DNA from: Methanobrevibacter woesei
GTDB taxonomy: Archaea; Methanobacteriota; Methanobacteria; Methanobacteriales; Methanobacteriaceae
Assembly: GCF_003111605.1 (NCBI RefSeq)
Contig: NZ_MZGU01000004.1
Location: forward strand, 372,001 to 436,000
Reading direction: 5' to 3'
DNA: 64,000 bases
The position numbers and the translations under genes were made by a program. Positions 45,622 to 55,003 of this stretch are shown here, piece after piece (the first letter of the stretch is position 1; each line of letters starts with the position of its first letter). A model generated the notes under the pieces. That model was not told where the DNA came from, made no database searches, and was given only the letters and a program-made list of their open reading frames with translations.

Positions 45622-47295
45622 ATAACTCAGAATGCTAAACAAAAGCAACCAATGGCAGTATGGGCATTATTCATTACAGCTGTTATTGCTTTTATGGGTT
45701 TTGGGCTTGTTGATCCAATTTTACCAGTTATTTCTGAACAATTAGGTGCAAGTCAAACTCAGTCCACTTTGCTTTTTACAGGTTATAATGCTGTTATGGC
45801 AGTAGCTATGCTTGTTACAGGTATAATTACTGTAAAATGGGGTATTAAGAGAACTTTAAGTACTGGTGTAGTTATAATTGCAATATTTTCAACTTTATGT
45901 GGTTTATCAAATCAGGTAGAGACTGTTATCTTACTTAGATGTGTATGGGGATTTGGTAACTCTTTATTTGTTGCAACTGCATTGACTGCATTATTGGACT
46001 ATTCTGTAAAGGATGTAGCTAGTACAATTATTCTTTTTGAATCAGCAGTTGGTATTGGATTTTCTGTAGGGCCATTACTTGGTGGTGTTTTAGGTCAATT
46101 TGCATGGTACTATCCTTTCTTTGGTGTAGGAATAATGATGGCAATTGCATTTGTTCTTTTATTATTCTTACTTAAATCAAAAAAAGAAAAAGAAGAAGCT
46201 CCACAAAGGAAAATGTCCATTTTAGATCCAGTTCGTGTAGCTATAAAATATGATTACATTAGAACCTATGGTTTAATTGCATTTTTATACAACTTTGGAT
46301 TTTTCACATTATTTGCATATGCTCCATTTATTTTAGGATTAGATGCACTTGGAATTGGTCTTGTATTTTTAGTATGGGGTATTTTAGTAGCTATCACTTC
46401 TGTATTCCTTGCTCCAAGACTTGAAGAGAAAGTGGGTATTATAAAACCAATGTATACTGTTTTAGGTATCTTTGCAATCTTGCTTTTACTTATTGGTATT
46501 TTTGTAGATATTCAATGGGTAGCTATTGTATGTGTAATTTTATCTGGTGCAATTATTGGAACAAACAACACTTTAACTTCCACTGCAGTAATGGGAAACT
46601 CTCCTGTTGATCGTCCTACTACTTCAGCATCATATAACTTTTTAAGGTTTATTGGTTCAGCTATTGCTCCATTTTTAGCAGGATATTTAGGTGAAACAAT
46701 ATCTGACAGCACTCCATTTATTGTTGGTGGACTTATTGTATTATGTGCTATTTTAGTAATGTATATTAAAAGGGATGTTGTATCTAAATCTGAATCTAGA
46801 GATGTTAAAGAAGGAGAACACACCAGAAAAGTTGAAGAGTTTATGATTAAAGATGTTGTAACTATTGAACCTACAGCTACTGTTAGGGAATTATTACAAT
46901 TGATTAACTCAAAACACATTGGTGGTGTTCCTGTTGTTGATGAAAATAATAAAATAAGAGTAATGCTTAGTGACGGGGATATAATAAGATATTTAACACC
47001 AAAAGAAAATGTATATGACTTTGTATACAGTGTTTACATTGAAGAAGATGCTGAACAAGACGTGTTAGATAAAAAGATTGATGGAACTGTAGAACAGCTT
47101 ATTACTTCTCAGAATTTAGATAAAAGAACATTATATACAATTAGCAAAGATGAAAACTTTGAAAAAGCAATGAACATTTTATCTAAACATCACTTTAAAA
47201 AATTGCCTGTTGTTGATAAAGATGGCAAACTTGAAGGAATTATTAGTAGGGGAGATATTAACGCTACTTTATTTGATATAATATCTAAAATTTAA
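45622..47295 (+). CDS. MFS transporter fused to two CBS domains
   Basis: 557 residues if started at ATA 45622, 547 from ATG 45652. The only ribosome-binding site, AAAGGAGG (45607-45614), is 7 nt before the in-frame ATA and 37 nt before the ATG. The N-terminal 375 residues are a 12-span major facilitator (WGIKRTLSTGVVIIAI is loop 2-3). From about residue 400, EEFMIKDVVTIEPTATVREL and a second block FKKLPVVDKDGKLEGIISRG are a CBS pair that may sense adenine nucleotides. The substrate is unknown. Confidence 0.85.
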   Translation: MTQNAKQKQPMAVWALFITAVIAFMGFGLVDPILPVISEQLGASQTQSTLLFTGYNAVMAVAMLVTGIITVKWGIKRTLSTGVVIIAIFSTLCGLSNQVETVILLRCVWGFGNSLFVATALTALLDYSVKDVASTIILFESAVGIGFSVGPLLGGVLGQFAWYYPFFGVGIMMAIAFVLLLFLLKSKKEKEEAPQRKMSILDPVRVAIKYDYIRTYGLIAFLYNFGFFTLFAYAPFILGLDALGIGLVFLVWGILVAITSVFLAPRLEEKVGIIKPMYTVLGIFAILLLLIGIFVDIQWVAIVCVILSGAIIGTNNTLTSTAVMGNSPVDRPTTSASYNFLRFIGSAIAPFLAGYLGETISDSTPFIVGGLIVLCAILVMYIKRDVVSKSESRDVKEGEHTRKVEEFMIKDVVTIEPTATVRELLQLINSKHIGGVPVVDENNKIRVMLSDGDIIRYLTPKENVYDFVYSVYIEEDAEQDVLDKKIDGTVEQLITSQNLDKRTLYTISKDENFEKAMNILSKHHFKKLPVVDKDGKLEGIISRGDINATLFDIISKI

Positions 47296-47357
47296 TTTCC
47301 TTCTTTTTTTTATCTTATTTTTTTTGACTTTTTTTAATCACTGACTTAAAATGGAAA

Positions 47358-47368
47358 AGTATAAATAT
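47358..47368 (+). promoter_or_regulatory. TATA box of a leaderless gene
   Basis: AGTATAAATAT is centred about 27 nt before ATG 47391, and no ribosome-binding site lies between. Confidence 0.45.
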
Positions 47369-47390
47369 TTTTTATATACAATTTATACAC

Positions 47391-48167
47391 ATGGTTAAAA
47401 CAAAATTTATTTGGGCAGATACTGAAAAAAAGTTTTTTGAAAGTTTAAAAAATCATTTTCCAAAAAATGATTATGTTAAATTAAATTATTTTATAATTCC
47501 TGAATCTCATTCATGTAATTTAAACAGGTTTTACAGACCTTCTGATGCATTTTGGTTTTCAAGATTAAAAGTAAGTAGTTCAGAGACATTTTACTACTTT
47601 GGTTTTGGATTAGATAATGAGGATGAAATAAATCCCAATTTGAGTTTAATAGCAAATCAGGATATAAAAAAATCTCATTTTAGATTTTTAGAAGATAATG
47701 TATATTGTTTAGTTGAAGTTAAAAGAGATTCAGAAACTTTTAAAGAATTAAATAAAAATTTTACATTAAAATATGCAACAAAAAGTAAAGATAACTTCTT
47801 TTATGTTGTTTTAGGAAATGTTATTGGCGAAAAATTCATTGAAAACATTAAGTTGTTGTCTAAAATCATAAATAACTTCGAATCTTTTGCAGATAGATTG
47901 AATGTACCCTCAAAAGATAATCTTTCTCATAAATTAAGCGCTGGCAAAATACATGAGAGTAAACCTAAGGTTACTAAAACCCTTCTTGAATACAATAATG
48001 GAATATGTACAAAAGAGGGTATGGCACGTAATGGGAAAAAATTTAAAAAAGGATCCTTCAAGAAAAGAGCTAATAATGAGGGAATACGTACTTTAAGACT
48101 TTATAGCAATATCCCTTATACTCCTGATGAATCTGAATATAAAAGTGACTTTAAATATGAAATTTAA
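47391..48167 (+). CDS. Hypothetical protein
   Basis: 258 residues, rich in Lys, Phe, Asn and Tyr. About residues 75-180 alternate beta-like segments (DNVYCLVEVKRDSETFKELN, KDNFFYVVLGNVIGEKF). The C-terminus is basic and probably flexible (ARNGKKFKKGSFKKRANNEG). No family recognised. Single gene with its own promoter, AT-rich codon use like the neighbours. Confidence 0.65.
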   Translation: MVKTKFIWADTEKKFFESLKNHFPKNDYVKLNYFIIPESHSCNLNRFYRPSDAFWFSRLKVSSSETFYYFGFGLDNEDEINPNLSLIANQDIKKSHFRFLEDNVYCLVEVKRDSETFKELNKNFTLKYATKSKDNFFYVVLGNVIGEKFIENIKLLSKIINNFESFADRLNVPSKDNLSHKLSAGKIHESKPKVTKTLLEYNNGICTKEGMARNGKKFKKGSFKKRANNEGIRTLRLYSNIPYTPDESEYKSDFKYEI

Positions 48168-48233
48168 TTTTTTAAAAAAAAGAAGATTTAAAAATAGGAT
48201 TAAGTGAGGTAGTAGAAACTTATATTTCTACAC

Positions 48234-49883
48234 CTAAAATACTTTTTTAACATCAGATGGTTTAATTTTAACTCTTTTTCCTCTAAATTTAACAGTTATA
48301 TCGTTTCCAATAATGCTATAAACTTTACTTGAGTAAGTATCGCCGTTGTATTTAAAGATAATTTCATCATTTTTCTTTAAAACAGTTTCACTATTGTTTA
48401 TATTAATTTTAATACTGTTTCTAGCAGGTCCAGAGCTACCTTCACTTTTAGCCACACTCGCTGTTTGTGTTGGACTAGAAGATTCTCTTGTAATGCTGAT
48501 TAAGTTACGGGTATTTTCTTCCCTTATCTCTTGTTCAGAAGGAGTTATTGGTTCAATTGGTTCATAAGAATTACCATATGTTTCAAAATCATTTCCATAA
48601 CTTGTAGCATTATCATAATAACTTATATTTCTAATGAAATCTGCTTCATCATCAGTTGAACCTTCTTCTTTTTCATCTCTGTATTCTTGTAGTTTATTTT
48701 TGAAGTCATTGAATAATTTAGAACTTCTTACTTTATTTTTGATTTTATCTAAATCTTTTCTGTAGTCAAGATCGTTATATTCTTCATATTCCTTTTCTGT
48801 TGGAGCTTCATTGAATATGTCTTCATCATATGTTTTTTCTTCAAATAGTCCACTATCTTCAATTGGAGTTCCAAAGGTATCTTCATCAGGAGTAATAACT
48901 TCAATATCATCAATTTTGGTTTCATCTACAAGTTTATTTTGATTTTTATTGTTTTCTTCAATAGATTCTTCTTCAACAGTATCGTTGATAACATCATTTA
49001 TGGACTTTTCAACTTTAGTTGGAGTTTTAAGAGTTGGTGTTCCAATAACTTCATCAGAATTGTCTAATGTATCATCACTGTTTTTCTCTTCTGTTTTTTT
49101 GATTTCTTCTTCTATTTCATCAGTTATTGTTGGTTCTTCTTTAACAGAGTCATTTGTTTTTAGTTCATCCGCAATTGTAGGCTCGTCATTTTTAGCAGAA
49201 GATTTGTTTTTTATTTCCTCAGATTTCCTTTTGATATTTTCAGATTCATTTTTTCTTTCTTCATCTTTTCTTTTGGACTCTTTAATGAGTTCATCGATGG
49301 TAAATAAATCTTTCAATTCAGAATCTTCCTTGGTTTCTTCTTTTTTTTTTAAATCTTCCTCAATTCTAGCTTCTTCAGTTTCTACAATTCTATCAACATG
49401 GTTTGTCATAATATCCCTGTGTTCCTTTGTTATAGGCGCCTCGGTTTTAATAACTCCAGTTGGTCTATCAGTGAAGTTTATTTTGTCAAAAGAATAAATG
49501 TTTTCTTCTTGAGTTGCTTTAACTTCCTGATGTCTTGGCGCTTGTCTTATTACTTGTTCCTGTCTTGGTATTTGTTCTTCTGTGTATATATTCTCTTTTC
49601 TCCTTTGGAAATATTGTGGTTGTTTGCTACTTCTTGGTTTAGAAGGTATTTGTTCATTATTGAAAAAGTTATTTTCACTTACATTTTCAGTTGATGAGTC
49701 ATTAGATGAAAATAAGTTTTTTCTTGAGGATATTGCCTCAGTAAATGAAAATGTTTCTTCGGGTTCTTGTTTTGAAAGGGTTTTAGGCCCTTCACTTTTC
49801 CTATAATATAATTTTACTATAATTATAGCAATTACTCCAATAAGGAATATATTGAATATAATTAGTCCTGTATGTCCTGGCAT
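48234..49883 (-). CDS. Membrane-anchored disordered acidic protein
   Basis: 549 residues. One N-terminal span (about residues 6-25, LIIFNIFLIGVIAIIIVKLY), then about 450 residues of low-complexity Glu/Lys/Asp/Ser sequence, probably disordered or coiled coil. A compact C-terminal SH3/KOW-like domain ends it (about 490-549, DEIIFKYNGDTYSSKVYSII, VKFRGKRVKIKPSDVKKVF). A cytoplasmic tether or spacer is plausible; no function is known. GAGGT sets ATG 49883. Plus-strand ORFs inside it are shadows. Confidence 0.65.
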   Translation of the reverse strand: MPGHTGLIIFNIFLIGVIAIIIVKLYYRKSEGPKTLSKQEPEETFSFTEAISSRKNLFSSNDSSTENVSENNFFNNEQIPSKPRSSKQPQYFQRRKENIYTEEQIPRQEQVIRQAPRHQEVKATQEENIYSFDKINFTDRPTGVIKTEAPITKEHRDIMTNHVDRIVETEEARIEEDLKKKEETKEDSELKDLFTIDELIKESKRKDEERKNESENIKRKSEEIKNKSSAKNDEPTIADELKTNDSVKEEPTITDEIEEEIKKTEEKNSDDTLDNSDEVIGTPTLKTPTKVEKSINDVINDTVEEESIEENNKNQNKLVDETKIDDIEVITPDEDTFGTPIEDSGLFEEKTYDEDIFNEAPTEKEYEEYNDLDYRKDLDKIKNKVRSSKLFNDFKNKLQEYRDEKEEGSTDDEADFIRNISYYDNATSYGNDFETYGNSYEPIEPITPSEQEIREENTRNLISITRESSSPTQTASVAKSEGSSGPARNSIKININNSETVLKKNDEIIFKYNGDTYSSKVYSIIGNDITVKFRGKRVKIKPSDVKKVF

Positions 49884-50064
49884 AATTTACCTCACTTTTA
49901 TCTTAAACTCCTATTTTTTCATATAGTCAAAATATTAATTTATAATATTAATTTGTTAATATTTAAATTATTATATTATTATATTACTTAAGTTAATATT
50001 AATAAGTTTATATATTGCAAAATTAAAAACATATATTAGATTACTATTAATGAGGTTTTTTAAT

Positions 50065-51300
50065 ATGGTAGTAAAAATTAATGAGAATTATCTTAAATTA
50101 GAAAGTAGCTATCTCTTCGTTGAAGTTGCTAGAAGAGAAGCAGAATTCCAAAAAAATCATCCTGATGCAGATATTATTAAAATGGGTATTGGGGATGTAA
50201 CAAAACCTTTAGTACCAAAAGTAGTAGAAGCTTTCAAATCAGCTGTTGATGAAATGGCAGAAGCTGATTCTTTTAAAGGATATGGTCCAGAACAAGGTTA
50301 TGACTTTTTAGCAAATGCTATTATTGAAACAGATTTTAAACCATATGGAGTTTCACTTGATACTGATGAAATTTTCATAAGTGATGGTGCTAAATGTGAT
50401 ACTGGAAATATCCAAGAACTATTTGATTTAAACAATAAAGTTGCTGTTACTGATCCTGTTTACACAGTATATGTTGATACAAATGTAATGGCTGGAAGAA
50501 CTGGATTTATGAATGATGATGGAATGTATGATGGTTTAGTTTACCTTAAATGTAATGCTGAAAATGATTTCATCCCAGAACTTCCTGAAGAACCTGTAGA
50601 TATTATTTACTTATGTTATCCAAATAATCCAACAGGTACAACTCTTACTAAAGAACAATTAAAAGTATTTGTTGACTATGCAAGAGAAAATAAATCTGTT
50701 ATTTTATTTGATGCAGCATATGAAAAGTTCATTAATGAAGATAATGTTCCTCATTCTATTTATGAAATTGAAGGTGCAAAAGAAGTAGCTATTGAATTTA
50801 GAAGCTTTTCAAAAACTGCAGGATTCACTGGTACCCGTTGTGCTTACACTGTTGTACCTAAAGAATTAAAAGGGTACACTGAAGATGGTGAAGAACAATC
50901 CTTAAATGCTCTTTGGAACAGAAGACAAACTACCAAGTTTAATGGTGTTTCCTACCCAGTTCAAAAAGCTGCTGAAGCTGCATTATCTAAAGAAGGTCAA
51001 GAACAAATTAAAGAAGTAATTGATTACTACATGGAAAATGCAAAAGTTATCAGGGAAAGTTTAACTGATTTAGGATTACAAGTGTATGGTGGAGTCAGCT
51101 CTCCTTATATCTGGGTTAAAACTCCTAATAATATGGATTCCTGGGCTTTCTTTGATTTATTATTAAATGAAGCTAATGTTATTGGTACTCCAGGTTCTGG
51201 ATTTGGTCCTAGTGGTGAAGGTTATTTAAGACTTACTGCATTTAACACTTTAGAAAATACTAAAGAAGCAATGGATAGGATTTCCAAATTAGACTTTTAG
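50065..51300 (+). CDS. dapL: LL-diaminopimelate aminotransferase
   Basis: 411 residues from ATG 50065; the ATG at 50050 lies upstream of the GAGGT site (50052-50056). Fold type I aminotransferase: [36 protein letters not shown] and the PLP lysine in [16 protein letters not shown] (about residue 250). It makes LL-DAP from tetrahydrodipicolinate for lysine. Four tightly packed unknown genes follow on the same strand. Confidence 0.95.
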   Translation: MVVKINENYLKLESSYLFVEVARREAEFQKNHPDADIIKMGIGDVTKPLVPKVVEAFKSAVDEMAEADSFKGYGPEQGYDFLANAIIETDFKPYGVSLDTDEIFISDGAKCDTGNIQELFDLNNKVAVTDPVYTVYVDTNVMAGRTGFMNDDGMYDGLVYLKCNAENDFIPELPEEPVDIIYLCYPNNPTGTTLTKEQLKVFVDYARENKSVILFDAAYEKFINEDNVPHSIYEIEGAKEVAIEFRSFSKTAGFTGTRCAYTVVPKELKGYTEDGEEQSLNALWNRRQTTKFNGVSYPVQKAAEAALSKEGQEQIKEVIDYYMENAKVIRESLTDLGLQVYGGVSSPYIWVKTPNNMDSWAFFDLLLNEANVIGTPGSGFGPSGEGYLRLTAFNTLENTKEAMDRISKLDF

Positions 51301-51309
51301 GTGATTTTG

Positions 51310-52002
51310 TTGAAAACTATTGAAAAACCGATTACCATTGAAAAAGGGGATGATTTTAAAGTAATCTTCTCTAAATATGGATGTTTAGCTTTTGACAGGC
51401 AAGAAAACTTATCTGAATTAATTGGAAACTTAGTTGGGGAAGTTGATTTAGAGAATGGGACTTTAACTTTTAGTGATGATATTAAATTTGACATTCAAAT
51501 CTTAGGTTTCTTTACTGAAGAATTTAACCAATGGTCCTGGGCTTGGGACAATGAAAATATTGGATTTGACGATGAATTTATCAAAGCAGCTCGTGAAATC
51601 TATGAAATTGGAGCTGAATATGAAATTCCTGAATTTACAACACCAGTATTTGAAACTAAATTTGATGACTGTCATATATGGGCAATGACTGCATCTGCAT
51701 TATTAGATATGGATGCTTACTATGCAGCTAATGTTGAAGGATTAGATATATTTGTGGCTATTAAATCAGATTTAATAAAAAGAAATGATTCTGTTGTTAA
51801 ATTTAGAGATGCATTTAACACTTTCCAAAAGAATTTCTCTGTTTATCCAAGATTAGCATTTGAAGGATATACAAAACTTAAAGGATATGAATTTAAAAAT
51901 AAAGATGATTTTGCAGTAGCTAAACTTGGTGAAGACCGTATAATAGCTGGTTTCACTGAAAGAGGAAACTTAACTCATCTTCAAATGCTTACTGTAGACT
52001 AA
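51310..52002 (+). CDS. Unknown protein, DUF6882-like
   Basis: 230 residues from TTG 51310 (TTG 51307 also possible); GTG 51301 is inside GGTGAT which overlaps the dapL stop. FNQWSWAWDNENIGFDDEFI (about residues 71-90) and CHIWAMTASALLDMDAYYAA recall DUF6882 (memory, low certainty). It is acidic and soluble. First gene of the dapL-linked cassette. Confidence 0.6.
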   Translation: MKTIEKPITIEKGDDFKVIFSKYGCLAFDRQENLSELIGNLVGEVDLENGTLTFSDDIKFDIQILGFFTEEFNQWSWAWDNENIGFDDEFIKAAREIYEIGAEYEIPEFTTPVFETKFDDCHIWAMTASALLDMDAYYAANVEGLDIFVAIKSDLIKRNDSVVKFRDAFNTFQKNFSVYPRLAFEGYTKLKGYEFKNKDDFAVAKLGEDRIIAGFTERGNLTHLQMLTVD

Positions 52003-52011
52003 GTGATTTTT

Positions 52012-52605
52012 ATGGATGAAAATTTAGCTGAAGAAATCGACTTTGTTAGCAGGATGCTTATTAAATCAGGTTTCTATGATGAAGAAGACATATTTGAAAT
52101 ATTAGAAGATCAATTTATTGAGGAAGATATTGATTTTGATGAAATCACTCTTCCTGATGTTGATTTAAATGATTTCAATAATAAAAATTTCTTAAATTTA
52201 GAAAAAACCTTTAATGAACTTGCATCTAAAGATATCATAGCCATTCATAATTGTGGTTATGATATTGAAGAAGGAGTAGCTGATGCTTTTGAATTATTCG
52301 TCCATTTAAGAAACAATAAACTTGAATCTAAAGGTTTTTGTTTTTACACCTATGATGATATTGAGGGGGCTATCTGTGAAGGCATCTTGAATATCACCTT
52401 TGGAGACTTTGATGAAGATGAAGATAAGGCTTTGGAAATTGGTAAAGTAGTTGCTGAAGCTTTAACTAATAATGATTTTAATATTGAGTGGGATGAAACT
52501 ATTAACACTCAAATTAAAATTAATCCTTTTAAATGGGATAAAAGTTATGATGAAAAAGAATATGGTATGGAAGGGGCTTTTGAAACATTCAAAAAGAATC
52601 ATTAG
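52012..52605 (+). CDS. Unknown acidic protein, DUF6891-like
   Basis: 197 residues from ATG 52012; GTG 52003 belongs to the AGTGAT site. Very acidic N-terminus (YDEEDIFEILEDQFIEEDID), then DIIAIHNCGYDIEEGVADAF and KGFCFYTYDDIEGAICEGIL, which recall DUF6891 (uncertain). Tight spacing to both neighbours. Confidence 0.6.
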   Translation: MDENLAEEIDFVSRMLIKSGFYDEEDIFEILEDQFIEEDIDFDEITLPDVDLNDFNNKNFLNLEKTFNELASKDIIAIHNCGYDIEEGVADAFELFVHLRNNKLESKGFCFYTYDDIEGAICEGILNITFGDFDEDEDKALEIGKVVAEALTNNDFNIEWDETINTQIKINPFKWDKSYDEKEYGMEGAFETFKKNH

Positions 52606-52614
52606 GTGTTAAAA

Positions 52615-53199
52615 TTGAATACAGATTCATTAAGACGTATTGAAGAAGTTTCAATATCTTCTGGAAAATTATCTTTTTTGGAAATAGCTCAAGATACCAT
52701 TTATTTAGATATTAAGGATGTTGAACTTGGAGACCCTGAAGTTCATGAAGAGCTAATTTTATCTGTTAGATTTGCAAATAATTCTTTTATTAACTTTTTT
52801 TACAATGATATTTGGTCTTTAGAATTTTTAGCCGATTTTGACCTTAAAAATTACAGATTGGAAACAGCAGTTGATTTTAAGATTAAAAATATTAAATTTC
52901 TTGATTTTGAGTATTTAGAACAGTTAAAAGAGAAATTTAGTAAAAATAAAATTATCAGTCTCTACAAAGATTTTGATTTGGAAAATCTCAGATGTGATTT
53001 TTTCTTACTTTTGGAATTTGATGAATTAGCTATGGTTGTTGGAGCTAATCAAATGGATTTCTTTAGTCAATCTGAAAAATTAGATGATTACACTCTTAAA
53101 GAACTTTCCAATCAATGGGTTAGATATTTTTTAAGATATCAGTCTAAGAGAAATATAATTAATAAAGATTCAATATGTGAAAATACCTCATTGAAGTAA
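52615..53199 (+). CDS. Hypothetical protein
   Basis: 194 residues from TTG 52615 with AGGTGTT just upstream, overlapping the previous stop. Phe/Leu/Asp-rich, no recognised domain: FANNSFINFFYNDIWSLEFL, LRCDFFLLLEFDELAMVVGA. Third gene of the cassette. Confidence 0.55.
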   Translation: MNTDSLRRIEEVSISSGKLSFLEIAQDTIYLDIKDVELGDPEVHEELILSVRFANNSFINFFYNDIWSLEFLADFDLKNYRLETAVDFKIKNIKFLDFEYLEQLKEKFSKNKIISLYKDFDLENLRCDFFLLLEFDELAMVVGANQMDFFSQSEKLDDYTLKELSNQWVRYFLRYQSKRNIINKDSICENTSLK

Positions 53200-53208
53200 G
53201 TGTTTACT

Positions 53209-53751
53209 ATGGATAATATTAAAGAAGGCTTTAATTTTTATGATAATTTCTCAGAATTTTACGGTGTTAAACCTCATGAAAATGCTGTAAAAATAGCTAA
53301 TTATGAATTCTTTTGGGATTGCACAGATGAATTAGCGCCTTTTGGATCTGATGAAGGTTATTTATCATTTGTCGAGCTTATTGATTGGATTGAAGAAAAT
53401 CCAGATAAACCTATGCTTGAGTGTATTCGATGGATTTTAAGCTCATGGAGCCTTAAATTAAGTGATTATAATGAATCTATTCTTTATGAGGAAAATATAA
53501 TCGAAGATACTCTTGATTACAGGTTTGATAGGATTGTTTTAACTTTAGATATTGTTCTAATAGCTACTGGATTTGGACAGCTAATTTTACAGGGTAAAAT
53601 GGATGAAAACATTAAAAATATTGTTCATTTAGCTATTTTAAGACAGATGAATTCCTATGTTTTAGATGCATTTCTTGAAGATAATGAAGAATGGAAATAT
53701 GAAAGGTACAAATATCTTCAGATATTGTTGGATATCTTAGAAAAGGCATGA
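53209..53751 (+). CDS. Hypothetical protein
   Basis: 180 residues from ATG 53209; GTG 53200 is part of the AAGTGTT site. It contains YEFFWDCTDELAPFGSDEGY and LSFVELIDWIEENPDKPMLE, which may be related to YfeS/MolR-type small proteins (weak recollection). Last gene of the cassette. Confidence 0.55.
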   Translation: MDNIKEGFNFYDNFSEFYGVKPHENAVKIANYEFFWDCTDELAPFGSDEGYLSFVELIDWIEENPDKPMLECIRWILSSWSLKLSDYNESILYEENIIEDTLDYRFDRIVLTLDIVLIATGFGQLILQGKMDENIKNIVHLAILRQMNSYVLDAFLEDNEEWKYERYKYLQILLDILEKA

Positions 53752-53838
53752 TATTTCTTAAGTGAATTTTCTTTTAAAAAATGTAATATTTATGTGCAAA
53801 GGTTTTTAAAAGAGTAAGAACATACTAGTTTAATGTTG

Positions 53839-53856
53839 TGAAAATTTTTATTTTCA
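53839..53856 (+). promoter_or_regulatory. Leader hairpin of purA
   Basis: TGAAAAT (53839-53845) pairs with ATTTTCA (53850-53856) across TTTT, 32 nt before the purA start, ahead of AAGGAG. Confidence 0.3.
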
Positions 53857-53887
53857 TTTGTATAATTTAGATTAAGGAGTTTTTAAA

Positions 53888-54910
53888 TTGACTTGTAGTA
53901 TTTTAGTAGGTGGTGCATGGGGTGATGAAGGTAAAGGAAAATGCATTACTTACCTTTGTAATAAAGATAAGCCTAATATAATTGCCCGTGCTGGTGTAGG
54001 TCCAAATGCTGGACATTCTGTTGAATTTAATGGGGAAAAATATGGTTTAAGACTCATCCCGTCTGGTTTTATACATAGTGATGCTAAACTCTTAATTGGT
54101 GCTGGAGTTTTAGTTAATAAAGATGTTTTATTCGGTGAGTTTGAGGATTTGAAAAAATATAATGTTGGTGAAAGAACTTTTGTTGATCCAAGATGTGCTA
54201 TGATTACTAGTGATCATATGGAAAGAGACAGGGGTTCAGAACATTTATTTAAAAAAATCGGAAGTACTGGTTCTGGCTGTGGTCCTGCTAACTCTGATAG
54301 GGTTTTAAGAACTGCAACTATGGCTCGTGATGTTCCTGAACTTGAAGATTACTTATTGGATGTAGCAACTACCACTAATGAAGCTATTGATAATGGTGAA
54401 GATGTATTTATTGAAGGTTCACAAGGATTTGCATTATCCCTTTATTATGGAACCTATCCTTATGTAACCAGTAAAGACACTACTGCAAGCTCTTTTGCTG
54501 CTGATGTTGGTGTAGGTCCAACTAAAGTAGATGAAGTAATCAATGTATTTAAAGCATATATTACTAGAGTTGGAGAAGGTCCTTTCCCAACTGAAATATC
54601 TCAAGAAGAAGCAGAAGCTAAAAACATTGAAGAATATGGTACTGTAACTGGACGTAGACGTCGTGTTGGTTTATTTGATATGGATTTAGCTAAAGAATCT
54701 TGTATGATTAATGGTGCTACTCAAATAGCTTTAACCTGTGTAGACAGATTATATCCGGATTGTGCAAGAACTCAAAGCTATGATGATTTATCTGCTGAAA
54801 CTAAAGAATTTATTGAAGATATTCAAACTGCTACTGGTGTTCCAGTAACTATTATTTCAACTGGTCCTGATTTAAAGGATACAATTGATTTAAGAGATGA
54901 ATTATTATAA
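53888..54910 (+). CDS. purA: Adenylosuccinate synthetase (short archaeal form)
   Basis: 340 residues from TTG 53888 with AAGGAG upstream. [16 protein letters not shown] is the GTP-binding/catalytic loop, [10 protein letters not shown] the IMP site, and [11 protein letters not shown] the late motif. It lacks about 90 residues compared with bacterial PurA, as known for archaea. First step from IMP to AMP. The stop lies in the centre of a palindrome. Confidence 0.95.
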   Translation: MTCSILVGGAWGDEGKGKCITYLCNKDKPNIIARAGVGPNAGHSVEFNGEKYGLRLIPSGFIHSDAKLLIGAGVLVNKDVLFGEFEDLKKYNVGERTFVDPRCAMITSDHMERDRGSEHLFKKIGSTGSGCGPANSDRVLRTATMARDVPELEDYLLDVATTTNEAIDNGEDVFIEGSQGFALSLYYGTYPYVTSKDTTASSFAADVGVGPTKVDEVINVFKAYITRVGEGPFPTEISQEEAEAKNIEEYGTVTGRRRRVGLFDMDLAKESCMINGATQIALTCVDRLYPDCARTQSYDDLSAETKEFIEDIQTATGVPVTIISTGPDLKDTIDLRDELL

Positions 54911-54925
54911 TTCTACTTTTTTTCT
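54899..54925 (+). terminator. Palindrome and T run at the purA stop
   Basis: GAATTAT (54899-54905) and ATAATTC (54907-54913) form a perfect palindrome containing the TAA stop, followed by runs of T. Confidence 0.4.
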
Positions 54926-55003
54926 ACTTTTTTTTTAAGAAACCTTTTTATGTTTTAAAGTAAAAGGTTATATCATATTTAATTATTATAATTCGGTGAT
55001 TAA

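Noticed and set aside
45632-45634. ATG 45632 as start of the MFS-CBS gene
   Set aside because: It is out of frame with the MFS sequence and soon meets a stop.
48949-49694. Plus-strand ORFs of 98-182 codons, Ser/Phe-rich
   Set aside because: They are shadows of the Glu/Lys-rich low-complexity coding region of the minus-strand 549-residue gene (GAA/TTC composition), with no ribosome-binding site.
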